A stretch of 64,000 nt of DNA from Mycobacterium numidiamassiliense. GTDB lineage: Bacteria > Actinomycetota > Actinomycetes > Mycobacteriales > Mycobacteriaceae. The position numbers were made by a program, and so were the translations under genes. Positions 46,880 to 54,885 of the stretch are shown in pieces (position 1 is the first letter of the stretch; each line of letters begins with the position of its first letter). The stretch spans positions 124,001 through 188,000 of the forward strand of contig NZ_FUEZ01000004.1 in the NCBI RefSeq assembly GCF_900157365.1, given 5' to 3'. The notes under the pieces were generated by a model that made no database searches, was not told where the DNA came from, and saw only the letters and a program-made list of their open reading frames with translations.

Positions 46880-47398
46880 ATGGACTATTGCCTGGCAGGC
46901 GACGACGGACATGCGGCCATCTGGCACGGCCAACCCGATCTCGATCTGGACGGCGACGGCCGCCTGGATGCGTTCGGCCTGGATCTCGACGGGGATGGGA
47001 TGCGCGATGACGCACTGGCGGATTTCGATGGCGACGGGATCGCCGATCACGCGGCGCGCGACGTCGACAACGACGGCACCCCGGAGGCCTTCTTTACCGA
47101 CGACGGGTCGGGCACCTGGGCGGTCAGTTTCGATCGGGGCGGGCAACTGCGCTGGTTGTCCCTCGATGGCGTCGAGCACACGGGTGGTCCACTCGTCGAC
47201 TTCGATGGCGTGCACGTGCGCGGCCAGCTGGACGACCGGTTAGTCGACACAGATGGCAACGGGGTAGCCGACCGGGTGCTGTGCGCCGGCGAGGACGGCA
47301 TGACCGGTTATGTGGACACCGATGGTGACGGCCGGTGGAATGTCCGGTTGACCGACGCCGACGGCGACGGCCTGTCCGACGGCGCGACCAGCTTGTGA
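46880..47398 (+). CDS. Acidic protein with calcium-binding-type D-x-D-G repeats (Rv3906c-like)
   Basis: 172 aa. Many short acidic loops such as DLDGDGRLDAF, DLDGDGMRDDA, DFDGDGIADHAA, DVDNDGTPEAF, DTDGNGVADRV, DTDGDGRWN and DADGDGLSDG resemble thrombospondin type 3/dockerin-like calcium-binding repeats. No signal peptide or membrane segment. Positioned 24 nt after pcnA as is Rv3906c in M. tuberculosis. Calcium binding is inferred from the pattern. Confidence 0.85.
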   Translation: MDYCLAGDDGHAAIWHGQPDLDLDGDGRLDAFGLDLDGDGMRDDALADFDGDGIADHAARDVDNDGTPEAFFTDDGSGTWAVSFDRGGQLRWLSLDGVEHTGGPLVDFDGVHVRGQLDDRLVDTDGNGVADRVLCAGEDGMTGYVDTDGDGRWNVRLTDADGDGLSDGATSL

Positions 47399-47494
47399 CT
47401 GCGAGCCGGCATTTCGGTCACCCTGGTTGACATGGTTTTTGTTCAATTTGGGTAAACCAACCGCACTCCGCGTGTGGAGCCGAAAAAGAAGTGA

Positions 47495-47522
47495 AGTGAC
47501 AGTCCCCGATCGCTGTCTAAAC
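47495..47522 (+). promoter_or_regulatory. Candidate promoter of the esxD operon
   Basis: A -35-like GTGACA (47495-47500) and a -10-like TAAACT (47517-47522) are separated by 16 nt, 49 nt upstream of esxD. The surrounding gap (47399-47571) is AT-richer than its neighbours. This is the main gene-free stretch in front of the ESX block. Confidence 0.4.
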
Positions 47523-47571
47523 TGCTATGCATATCCAGGTCGGGGAGGCCTAGAAATCAGGGAGGAAAACC

Positions 47572-47895
47572 ATGGCAGGCACAACCGTTGTCACACCGGA
47601 GCTGCTGCGTAGTACCAAGCAACGGATCGAATCACGGCTGCAGGAAGCGGCGACAATCGCCAATCAGTACTTGAGCGGCCACGAGAACATCATCAGCGGC
47701 ACCGGCTGGGCCGGCCAGGCGGGGACGACCTCGCTGAACACCGCCGGTCAGATCGAGCATGACCTGCAGCAGATGTTGAACGGCGGCAATCGTCTGGCCC
47801 ACGGACTCGGCCAGGCGGCGGTCCTCATGGAAAACCACGAAGCCGACTCGGCCCACAACCTCAACGGCGTTTTCGGCGGCGGGCACTCGGCCTAA
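47572..47895 (+). CDS. esxD: WXG100-family protein EsxD
   Basis: 107 aa, same size as M. tuberculosis EsxD (Rv3891c). The helix-hairpin-helix fold has a central SGTGWAGQAG turn (WxG), a start TVVTPELLRSTKQRIE and a tail ALMENHEADSAHNLNGVFGGGHSA containing a YxxxD/E-like C-terminal helix. ATG with GGGAGGAAAACC upstream. It should pair with EsxC from the next gene as an ESX-2 substrate. Confidence 0.92.
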   Translation: MAGTTVVTPELLRSTKQRIESRLQEAATIANQYLSGHENIISGTGWAGQAGTTSLNTAGQIEHDLQQMLNGGNRLAHGLGQAAVLMENHEADSAHNLNGVFGGGHSA

Positions 47896-47945
47896 GACGG
47901 TTCGTCAATTCCATCCACAGACTTATTCACGTAAGGAACCACAAA

Positions 47946-48236
47946 ATGGCCGACAACATCGTCTACAACCACGCCGCGGTCAGCGGCCTGTCCGGCGACA
48001 TCGGTTCGCAGGCGGCGCAGCTGATGGAAATTCACAGCGACGTTCTGCATCTCACCCAGGCGCTGGGCGACTTCTTCCAGGGCCACGGCGCGACCGCGTT
48101 CTTCGACGCCCAGCAGCAGATGCTGCACGGCCTGGAGGACCTCATTCAGACGGTCAGCCTGCACGGACACACCGTGAGCAATGTGCACGACGCCGCGGTG
48201 AGTACGGACTACCAGATGGGCAACCTCTTTACCTAG
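47946..48236 (+). CDS. esxC: WXG100-family protein EsxC
   Basis: 96 aa. The blocks DNIVYNHAAVSGLSGDIGSQAAQLMEIH and FFQGHGATAFFDAQQQMLHGLEDLIQTV match EsxC (Rv3890c); the usual WxG is degenerate here as in EsxC (HGATAFFDA). Partner of EsxD, 50 nt downstream. Transcript then passes through a strong hairpin before espG2. Confidence 0.92.
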   Translation: MADNIVYNHAAVSGLSGDIGSQAAQLMEIHSDVLHLTQALGDFFQGHGATAFFDAQQQMLHGLEDLIQTVSLHGHTVSNVHDAAVSTDYQMGNLFT

Positions 48237-48251
48237 CCACGCATACGGGGT

Positions 48252-48278
48252 GGGGGCGTACGCGGTGCGTGCGCCCCC
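48252..48278 (+). terminator. Strong hairpin between esxC and espG2
   Basis: GGGGGCGTACGC (48252-48263), loop GGT, and GCGTGCGCCCCC (48267-48278) form a 12-bp stem with one U·G pair, 15 nt after the esxC stop. No T tract follows. Likely a partial terminator or 3' stabiliser that raises esxDC over downstream machinery genes. Confidence 0.6.
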
Positions 48279-48300
48279 CAGGCTGCGTCAGGGGAACAGC

Positions 48301-49134
48301 GTGTTAACCACCACATTGGACGGGCTGTGGGTCCTCCAAGTGCTCACCGGCATCGAGGTCCTGGCTCCCGAGATGGGCCTGCGGCCCCACTTGCCCAGCG
48401 TCGAGCCCAAGCAGGCGGCGTTGCAGCATCCGGTCGCGGCCGAACTGCGGGCCGCCGGCGTCATCGACGAGTTGGGCGCCGTCGACGGCACGATCGTCGA
48501 GTGGCTGACCGTGCTGTCCCGGCGCGACGTCGGCCTGCTCGTGCACTTCCGTATGCCCGGCGACGCCGAACCGGCACGGGCGCTGCTCGCCCGATTCGCG
48601 CAGTGGTGGGTCGCCATGGAACGGTCCGCCGACATCGTGCGGATCAGCGGTGCGGGCGTCACCGTCAACGAATCAACCGCCAGCGCGGCACTGTCCGCAC
48701 AGATCGAGCGATTGTGCGGCAGCTGCGATCCGGCGACGCTACGACCTGTCACGCTGGACGCCGATGCCCTGCGCGGAGCCGCGACCAGTCAGGAGTCCGT
48801 GCGTACGTTCTTCGACAATCAGGGGCTCGACCACGACCAGGTGCACATGCTCGAACTTGCGGCCGATCCCGAGCGTTCGGCCCAAGCCTCGATCGTCGCC
48901 ATCCAGTCCGGCGTGGACAGTGGCCGGCCGACCCGGACCTTCATCGAGCCGGGGGCGGTGACCATCATGGATACGCCGGAGGGACGGCTGGTCGCCGAAC
49001 ACATGTCTTCCGCGGGCAAGAGGTGGATGATCGTTGCTCCCGGGAACAAGAACAACATCGCTGCGGCGATCGGCCATATGATGCGGCGCCTGCCGGCCGA
49101 ACAAGAATGGTTTTCGTACCGAAAAGTTGTGTAG
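48301..49134 (+). CDS. espG2: ESX-2 chaperone EspG2
   Basis: 277 aa from GTG 48301 (AGGGGAAC upstream), matching M. tuberculosis EspG2 (276 aa). The start VLTTTLDGLWVLQVLTGIEV, central WWVAMERSADIVRISG and ending RRLPAEQEWFSYRKVV are family features. EspG proteins bind PE-PPE heterodimers in the cytosol and keep them soluble for export. No PE or PPE gene is present in this window, so its clients are not at the locus. Confidence 0.93.
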   Translation: MLTTTLDGLWVLQVLTGIEVLAPEMGLRPHLPSVEPKQAALQHPVAAELRAAGVIDELGAVDGTIVEWLTVLSRRDVGLLVHFRMPGDAEPARALLARFAQWWVAMERSADIVRISGAGVTVNESTASAALSAQIERLCGSCDPATLRPVTLDADALRGAATSQESVRTFFDNQGLDHDQVHMLELAADPERSAQASIVAIQSGVDSGRPTRTFIEPGAVTIMDTPEGRLVAEHMSSAGKRWMIVAPGNKNNIAAAIGHMMRRLPAEQEWFSYRKVV

Positions 49135-49170
49135 TCGAGAGGGTATCGCACAAATGTTAGCATCGGCATC

Positions 49171-50199
49171 GTGACAAACCCGTGGACGGGCTCGTCCAAT
49201 CCCGAGGAACAGGGCGGACCGACTCGGAGAGAAGCGCCCGCTGCTCGCTACCAAAACCAAGACTCCGTATCGGGGACATTACGCATCTCGGATATGGTGG
49301 CGCCGCGCAAGATTCCGCCGGGCGCCGGCTGGCGGCGATTCCTCTATAACGCCACCTTTCACGCCATTAACTTCGGCGAATCGCCCGGTGAAAGACATTA
49401 TCGGGAATTGCAGGAACGAATCCGGCGCCACATTCGCAAGCAGTACGTGGTCGGGGTCATATCGGGGAAGGGCGGCGTCGGCAAGACCACGATGACCGCA
49501 TGCATCGGCGCGGTGTTCCGCGAATGCCGGCCGGAGAACGTGGTCGCCATCGATGCGGCCCCCGGCTTCGGCACACTGGCCGGGCGCATCGATGAATCCC
49601 CGCCGGGCGATTACGCGGCGGTCCTGAACGACACCGACGTCCAGGGCTATGCGGACATCCGGGAACACTTGGGGCAGAACAGTCTTGGCCTCGATGTCCT
49701 GGCCGGAAACCGCGCGTCGGATCAACCGCGGCCACTGGTCGCTTCGATGTTCGCCGGCGTGCTGTCCAGGCTGCGCCGCACGCACACCGTCATCGTGGTG
49801 GACACGTCCGACGACCTCGAGCACCCCGTGATGAAGGCGGTGCTCGACGCGTGCGACACCTTGGTTTTCGTGTCCGGTCTGACGGCGGACACCTCCCTGC
49901 CGGTCACCCGCGCGATCGACCTGCTGCGGTCGATGGGCTACCACGAGGCGGTGTCGCGCAGCATGGTGATTTTGAACGACAGCCGTGACCAATACGATTC
50001 CGAGGCGCGTGCTTACCTCACCGAACGTTTCGCGCAATCGGGGGCGACGGTCGAATTCATGCCTTACGACCCGTATCTCGCCAAAGGCGGGATTATCGAC
50101 ACACGTCACGAGTTGAAGAAAAAGACCCGCTTGCGGTTATTCGAGATCACCGCGGCCCTGGCCGACAAATACATTCCAGATGCTGACAGGCCACGCTAA
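49171..50199 (+). CDS. ESX-associated MinD/ParA-type ATPase (Rv3888c-like)
   Basis: 342 aa, GTG start. A roughly 80-residue charged, probably disordered N-terminus precedes a deviant Walker A motif GKGGVGKTTMTACIGA (near residue 98), then VVAIDAAPGFGTLAGR and HTVIVVDTSDDLEHPVMKAVL. This is the EspI-like ATPase that accompanies ESX-2 (Rv3888c); EspI in ESX-1 is an ATP-sensing regulator. Stop TAA overlaps the eccD2 ATG by one base. Confidence 0.9.
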   Translation: MTNPWTGSSNPEEQGGPTRREAPAARYQNQDSVSGTLRISDMVAPRKIPPGAGWRRFLYNATFHAINFGESPGERHYRELQERIRRHIRKQYVVGVISGKGGVGKTTMTACIGAVFRECRPENVVAIDAAPGFGTLAGRIDESPPGDYAAVLNDTDVQGYADIREHLGQNSLGLDVLAGNRASDQPRPLVASMFAGVLSRLRRTHTVIVVDTSDDLEHPVMKAVLDACDTLVFVSGLTADTSLPVTRAIDLLRSMGYHEAVSRSMVILNDSRDQYDSEARAYLTERFAQSGATVEFMPYDPYLAKGGIIDTRHELKKKTRLRLFEITAALADKYIPDADRPR

Positions 50200-51680
50200 T
50201 GGCGAAGGTATCGTTTCCGGCCCGTTGTGCGGTTGCGGTCGTTTGTGGAGAACATCTGGTCTCGCAGGTATACCCCGCCTCGGTGCCCGTCGAGGCCTTC
50301 CTCGACAACGTCGTCGAGCTACTTAACGACGAACTCAAGCGGCGGGGGTTCACCGGGCTGGAGTCCGGGGTCGGATACGAACTACACAAGGCCAACGGTG
50401 TCCGGCTGGATGTCACCAAGACGCTCGACGAACTCGGCGTCGAGGACGGCGCCACGCTCACCCTGGTTCCCGTGGTGGCCGGCGAATCGTTCGAGCCGCA
50501 GTACGAGTCGTTGTCGACCGGCCTCGCCCGGATCGGCAAGACGCTGTTCGAGCCGGTCACCTTAAAGACGGCCGCGCACACCGCGCTGGTCATTCTCGCG
50601 ATGGTCTCGATGACAGGGCTGGGATTGGCTGTGCGCCAACGCTTATCGACTGATTCGTTGCTGCCGACCATCGTGACCGGTGTGTCCGGCCTGCTGATCG
50701 CCGGGGGAGCGTGGGCGGTGTGGCGTTGGTGGCCGGGCCGAACCGACATGGTGGACGGGCTCGGCTGGACCGCGCTGCCGCTGCTCACGGTGAGCTTCGC
50801 CGCCGGTGCGCCGGGGCACGTCGGGGCCGCGATCCTATTCATCGGGTCGCTGATGGGCGCGGTGCTGACGTGTGGACTCGCGACCGCGACCGGGCGCCAT
50901 GCCAACGTGGCGGCGACCGTGGTGACGGTGACCGGGCTGGGCGGGGTTATCTCCGGATTCCGGATGTGGTGGCCGGTTCCCGCGCAGTGGCTGGGGATGT
51001 GCACCCTGGTCGCCCTGCTGTTGCTGTTGACGATGTCGCCGACGATCTCACTCTGGGTGGCCAGGATCCGGCCGCCCTACTTCGGATCAATCACCGGGCG
51101 TGATCTGTTCCGCCGCGGCGCGGGTATGCCGGTCGATGCGGTGTCGCCGGTGGACGAGGGTGCCGACGAGGAAGTGAATACCGACACCACGCCGCGCGGC
51201 GCGCAGATCGCGATCGCGGCCGTCCGTGCCAACAACATCCTGACGGGAATCTGTGTGGGTGCCGCGCTGATGCTGCCCGTCGCGGTGTGGGCCACCCTGA
51301 TGCCGGGCCGCGACCGGAGCATGGCGGCCGCGGTGCTGGCCGGGCTCTTCGTGCTGATCTTCATCAGCCGTGGGCGGGCGTTCGCCGACAAGCGCCAGGC
51401 CGTCTCGCTGGTTTGTGGGGCGGCGGCCGCACTGTGCGTCGGCGTCGTCAAATACGTTGCGCACGAGCCCGCTTCGTCCGGGCTTCCGGTGTTGTGGGGG
51501 GTGCTGGTCTTGGCCGGGTTCGGCGGCGCCGGCCTGCTGGCGGCGCTACTGGTGCCCATCACCAGGTTCACTCCGCTGGTCCGGATGACGGCGGAATGGG
51601 TGGAGATAGCGGCGATCATCGCGGCCCTGCCGTTGGCCGCGTGGATCGGCGGCTTGTTCACCTGGGTGCGGATGCGATGA
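50199..51680 (+). CDS. eccD2: ESX-2 membrane component EccD2
   Basis: 493 aa. An N-terminal ubiquitin-like domain (about 1-95, SFPARCAVAVVCGEHLVSQ) precedes about 11 membrane segments, with a hydrophilic loop around 310-335. EccD forms the central dimer of the EccB-EccC-EccD-EccE inner-membrane complex. Its partners EccB and EccC are not encoded here. Overlaps mycP2 by 4 nt. Confidence 0.95.
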   Translation: MAKVSFPARCAVAVVCGEHLVSQVYPASVPVEAFLDNVVELLNDELKRRGFTGLESGVGYELHKANGVRLDVTKTLDELGVEDGATLTLVPVVAGESFEPQYESLSTGLARIGKTLFEPVTLKTAAHTALVILAMVSMTGLGLAVRQRLSTDSLLPTIVTGVSGLLIAGGAWAVWRWWPGRTDMVDGLGWTALPLLTVSFAAGAPGHVGAAILFIGSLMGAVLTCGLATATGRHANVAATVVTVTGLGGVISGFRMWWPVPAQWLGMCTLVALLLLLTMSPTISLWVARIRPPYFGSITGRDLFRRGAGMPVDAVSPVDEGADEEVNTDTTPRGAQIAIAAVRANNILTGICVGAALMLPVAVWATLMPGRDRSMAAAVLAGLFVLIFISRGRAFADKRQAVSLVCGAAAALCVGVVKYVAHEPASSGLPVLWGVLVLAGFGGAGLLAALLVPITRFTPLVRMTAEWVEIAAIIAALPLAAWIGGLFTWVRMR

Positions 51681-53350
51681 CCCGGATGGTTGACGCGGCG
51701 TGGGCTGCTCTACTGGCTGCGTCGCAGCGGATCGCTGCGACGGGACTGACCTGCCTGCTCGTCGCCGCAATAGCGAGCCTGCCTGCGGCACAAGCAATTC
51801 CGCCGCCGACCGTCGACCCCGGGCGGGTGCCGCCGGACGGCAAGCCCGTGTCGGATCAGCCGATGCGGCAAAGCTTCGCCTGCGCCAGAACGATCACCGT
51901 CGCCGACCCGAACGTAGGTCTGCTCGCGCCCGGGATCACTATGCTGAACATCGGCAAGGCCTGGCAGTATTCGACCGGGAACGGGGTGCCGGTCGCCGTC
52001 ATCGACACCGGCATCAATCCCAGCCGGCGGCTACCGGTCGTCGCGGGCGGTGACTACATCATGGGCGGCGACGGCCTCTCCGATTGCGATGCGCATGGAA
52101 CCATCGTGGCGTCGCTGATCGGGGCAGCGCCACAAGGGATTCCGATGCCCGCGCCGATGCCGGCCATCCCGGCGTTCCCGCCGCCTGCGGGGCCACCGCC
52201 GACCGACGCGGGAGCGCCACCTCCGGGCGGAGCGCCGCCGCCGGTCGCGCCCCCGCCACCACCGTCGCCGGTGACGATCACCCAGACCGTGGCGCCGCCG
52301 CCTCCGCCGCCACCCCCACCGGACGCCCCGTCCAACGGACCGGGCGATCCAGTGCCCGGGCAGCCCGACGACCCAGAGGTGCCGCCGCTACCCCCGGGTG
52401 CGCCCGACGGGGTCGTCGGTGTCGCGCCGCACGCCGTCGTCATCTCCATCCGGCAGTCCTCGCGGGCCTTCGAACCGGTGAACCCCGGGGGCGGTGACAT
52501 GGAGGGGCGCAAGAAGGCCGGGACTATCGCGACGCTGGCCAGTGCCATCGTGCACGCGGCGAACATGGGCGCCAAGGTGATCAATGTCAGTGTGACAGCA
52601 TGTGTTTCGGCTGCTGATCCGCTGGACCAGGGCGCCATCGGTGCCGCCGTGTGGTACGCCGCGACCGTGAAGGACGCGCTGATCGTCGCCGCAGCGGGCA
52701 ATGACAGCGAAGACGGCTGCGCCCAGAACCCGTCGTTCGACCCGCTGAACGCGTCGGACCCCCGCGACTGGCACCAGGTGAAGACCGTGTCGTCGCCGTC
52801 GTGGTTCTCCGACTACGTGCTGTCGGTCGGCGCGGTCGACAACACCGGCGCACCGATCAGTAAGAGCCTGGCCGGACCGTGGGTGGCCGCCGCCGCTCCC
52901 GGCGTCGGTGTGATGGGGTTGTCCCCCGAGACGGGTGGACCGGTGAACGCCTACCCGCCGATCCGTCCGGGCGAGAAGAACATGCCGTTCTGGGGCACCA
53001 GCTTCTCCGCCGCGTATGTCAGCGGGGTGGCCGCGTTGGTGCGGGCCAAGTACCCGGGGCTCACCGCGCATCAGATCATCAATCGCATTCTGCAGACCGC
53101 ACACAATCCGCCGCGTGGGGTCGACAATCAGGTCGGCTACGGCGTCGTCGACCCGGTTGCGGCGCTGACGTTCGATGTGCCTCCCGGCGACAAGCTCCCG
53201 CCCGGCGCGGCCAGCCGCGTGCTGCACCCGCTGCCGCCGCCACCACCGCCGGATCACCGCGCCCGCAACGTGGCATTGGTATTCGCCGGTGTCGTCGTGG
53301 CCGCGATCGCGGTGGTCTCGCTGATCGTTCGGGCCCGGCGGGAACGATGA
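51677..53350 (+). CDS. mycP2: Mycosin-2, subtilisin-like serine protease
   Basis: 557 aa from ATG 51677 (ATGA overlap with eccD2). Signal peptide (GLTCLLVAAIASLPAAQA), catalytic Asp in VAVIDTGIN, His in DAHGTIVAS and Ser in GTSFSAAYVSG are all present, so it should be active. Between the His and Asn regions is a long proline-rich insertion (about 155-235, many PPPPP runs) typical of MycP2. The C-terminal span (ALVFAGVVVAAIAVVSLIV) anchors it; mycosins stabilise ESX complexes. Confidence 0.96.
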   Translation: MTRMVDAAWAALLAASQRIAATGLTCLLVAAIASLPAAQAIPPPTVDPGRVPPDGKPVSDQPMRQSFACARTITVADPNVGLLAPGITMLNIGKAWQYSTGNGVPVAVIDTGINPSRRLPVVAGGDYIMGGDGLSDCDAHGTIVASLIGAAPQGIPMPAPMPAIPAFPPPAGPPPTDAGAPPPGGAPPPVAPPPPPSPVTITQTVAPPPPPPPPPDAPSNGPGDPVPGQPDDPEVPPLPPGAPDGVVGVAPHAVVISIRQSSRAFEPVNPGGGDMEGRKKAGTIATLASAIVHAANMGAKVINVSVTACVSAADPLDQGAIGAAVWYAATVKDALIVAAAGNDSEDGCAQNPSFDPLNASDPRDWHQVKTVSSPSWFSDYVLSVGAVDNTGAPISKSLAGPWVAAAAPGVGVMGLSPETGGPVNAYPPIRPGEKNMPFWGTSFSAAYVSGVAALVRAKYPGLTAHQIINRILQTAHNPPRGVDNQVGYGVVDPVAALTFDVPPGDKLPPGAASRVLHPLPPPPPPDHRARNVALVFAGVVVAAIAVVSLIVRARRER

Positions 53351-54885
53351 GGTCCGGGACGAAGCTGACCATCATCGTCGGCATCTTCTTCGCAGCCTTC
53401 GCGGGGTGGGCCTTCGGTCAATACATCGGTGCTGCAGTGGGATTGGTGATCGGGCTGGTCGTCGGCGTGGTCCGGTGGCGGGGTCAGCCGCTGTGGTCGT
53501 GGTTGATCCTGTGGTTCCGGCGTCGTCGGCCGATCAACTGGACGGAGCCGCTGACCGTCGCCAACGACCGCGCCGGTGGCGGCATCCGGTACCAGGACGG
53601 CGTTGCGGTGGCCGCGGTCCAGCTCTTCGGAAAGGCGCATACACCAACGCTTTTCACCGGATCGACGGCAACCTACACGGAGAACTCGTTCGATCTCACC
53701 GAGCTGGTTCCCCTGCTGCATCAAAGCCTGGGCCTAAAGCTGGGTTCGCTGAGCGTCGTCAGCGCGGGGGCGCGCCGGCGCAGCACCGGTGACTATCCGC
53801 GGGTGTACGACACCCTGATCGGCACGCCGCCGTATGCCGGCCAGCGCGAGACCTGGTTGATCGTGCGAACTCCGGCGCTCGACAATGCCGAAGCGCTGCG
53901 GGACCGGACCTCGGTCGGCACGGCGACGCTCGCGGCCGCGCAGCGGATCAGTGCGGCCATGCGGCAGCACGGCGTCCGCGCGAAGGTCGCCACGGCCACC
54001 GACATCGTCGAGATGGAGCGGCGACTGGGCCGATCCGCGCTCGAGGTTTCCAACCGGCGCTGGCGCTCGCTGCGCGGCGACAACGGCTGGCTGACCACCT
54101 ACTGGTACCGGCCCGGCGACATCACCGCGGAGTCACTGGCGCAAGCGTGGTCGGCGCGCGCGGACGGGATCGTGCAGAACGTCACGCTTTTCGGCGACGG
54201 CACCGCCACGGCTACCGTGACGGCCCGGACCGCCCAGCCGCCGACGGCGCCGCTGAATCTGATGTTGCGGACCTTGCGGGGCGAGCAGGCGCAGGCCCTC
54301 GCCGCCAATCTGTGTGGGCCGCTGCCGCCGCTACGCGGAATCCGCCGTGGAGTGCTGCGCGGTCCGCTGATCGTTCCCATCGGACCGTCGGGGGTGCTGC
54401 TCGGCAAGGTCGCGGGTGGCAACCGGATGCTGCTGCCGTTCGACGACGCGGGCGAGTTCAGTCGGGTGCACATCGCCGCCGAGGACGCGCTGGCCAAGCG
54501 GTTCGTGATCCGGCTGGCCGGTGCGGGCGAGCGGATTACGGTGCACACTCGAAACATGCAGCGGTGGAACAGTGTTCGGATGCCGGACGTCGGCGTCACC
54601 GACCAGGCGAAACCGGTATCCGGCACGACGGTCAGCGTGGTGGACGGCACTTTGTCGCCGGCGCCGCGGCCGAACACCCTGATCTCGGTGGGGGAACCGG
54701 GCGAGCCGTACCGGGGGACGGCCAATGTGTTGATCACGCAGACGGGCCCGGCGACGGTGGAAGTGACGGCCGGCGGCCATGTCCATGTGGTGGAGGTCGA
54801 GTTGTTCCGCGCCGAGAATCGTTACGTATCCTCGGAACCGATGGTTCTGCGAACTTCTGAGCTGGAAGCGGTGGATACACCATGA
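53347..54885 (+). CDS. eccE2: ESX-2 component EccE2
   Basis: 512 aa from ATG 53347 (4-nt overlap with mycP2); longer in-frame readings run through mycP2. Two N-terminal membrane segments (about 5-25 and 28-48) precede a large cytoplasmic EccE/type VII domain with VRWRGQPLWSWLILWFRRRRPINW. EccE sits at the periphery of the membrane complex. Stop overlaps the eccA2 start. Confidence 0.93.
   Translation: MRSGTKLTIIVGIFFAAFAGWAFGQYIGAAVGLVIGLVVGVVRWRGQPLWSWLILWFRRRRPINWTEPLTVANDRAGGGIRYQDGVAVAAVQLFGKAHTPTLFTGSTATYTENSFDLTELVPLLHQSLGLKLGSLSVVSAGARRRSTGDYPRVYDTLIGTPPYAGQRETWLIVRTPALDNAEALRDRTSVGTATLAAAQRISAAMRQHGVRAKVATATDIVEMERRLGRSALEVSNRRWRSLRGDNGWLTTYWYRPGDITAESLAQAWSARADGIVQNVTLFGDGTATATVTARTAQPPTAPLNLMLRTLRGEQAQALAANLCGPLPPLRGIRRGVLRGPLIVPIGPSGVLLGKVAGGNRMLLPFDDAGEFSRVHIAAEDALAKRFVIRLAGAGERITVHTRNMQRWNSVRMPDVGVTDQAKPVSGTTVSVVDGTLSPAPRPNTLISVGEPGEPYRGTANVLITQTGPATVEVTAGGHVHVVEVELFRAENRYVSSEPMVLRTSELEAVDTP

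Noticed and set aside
47399..47571. Insertion sequence or transposon scar at the ESX deletion junction
   Set aside because: No transposase fragment and no clear terminal inverted or direct repeats were visible in the 173-nt gap.
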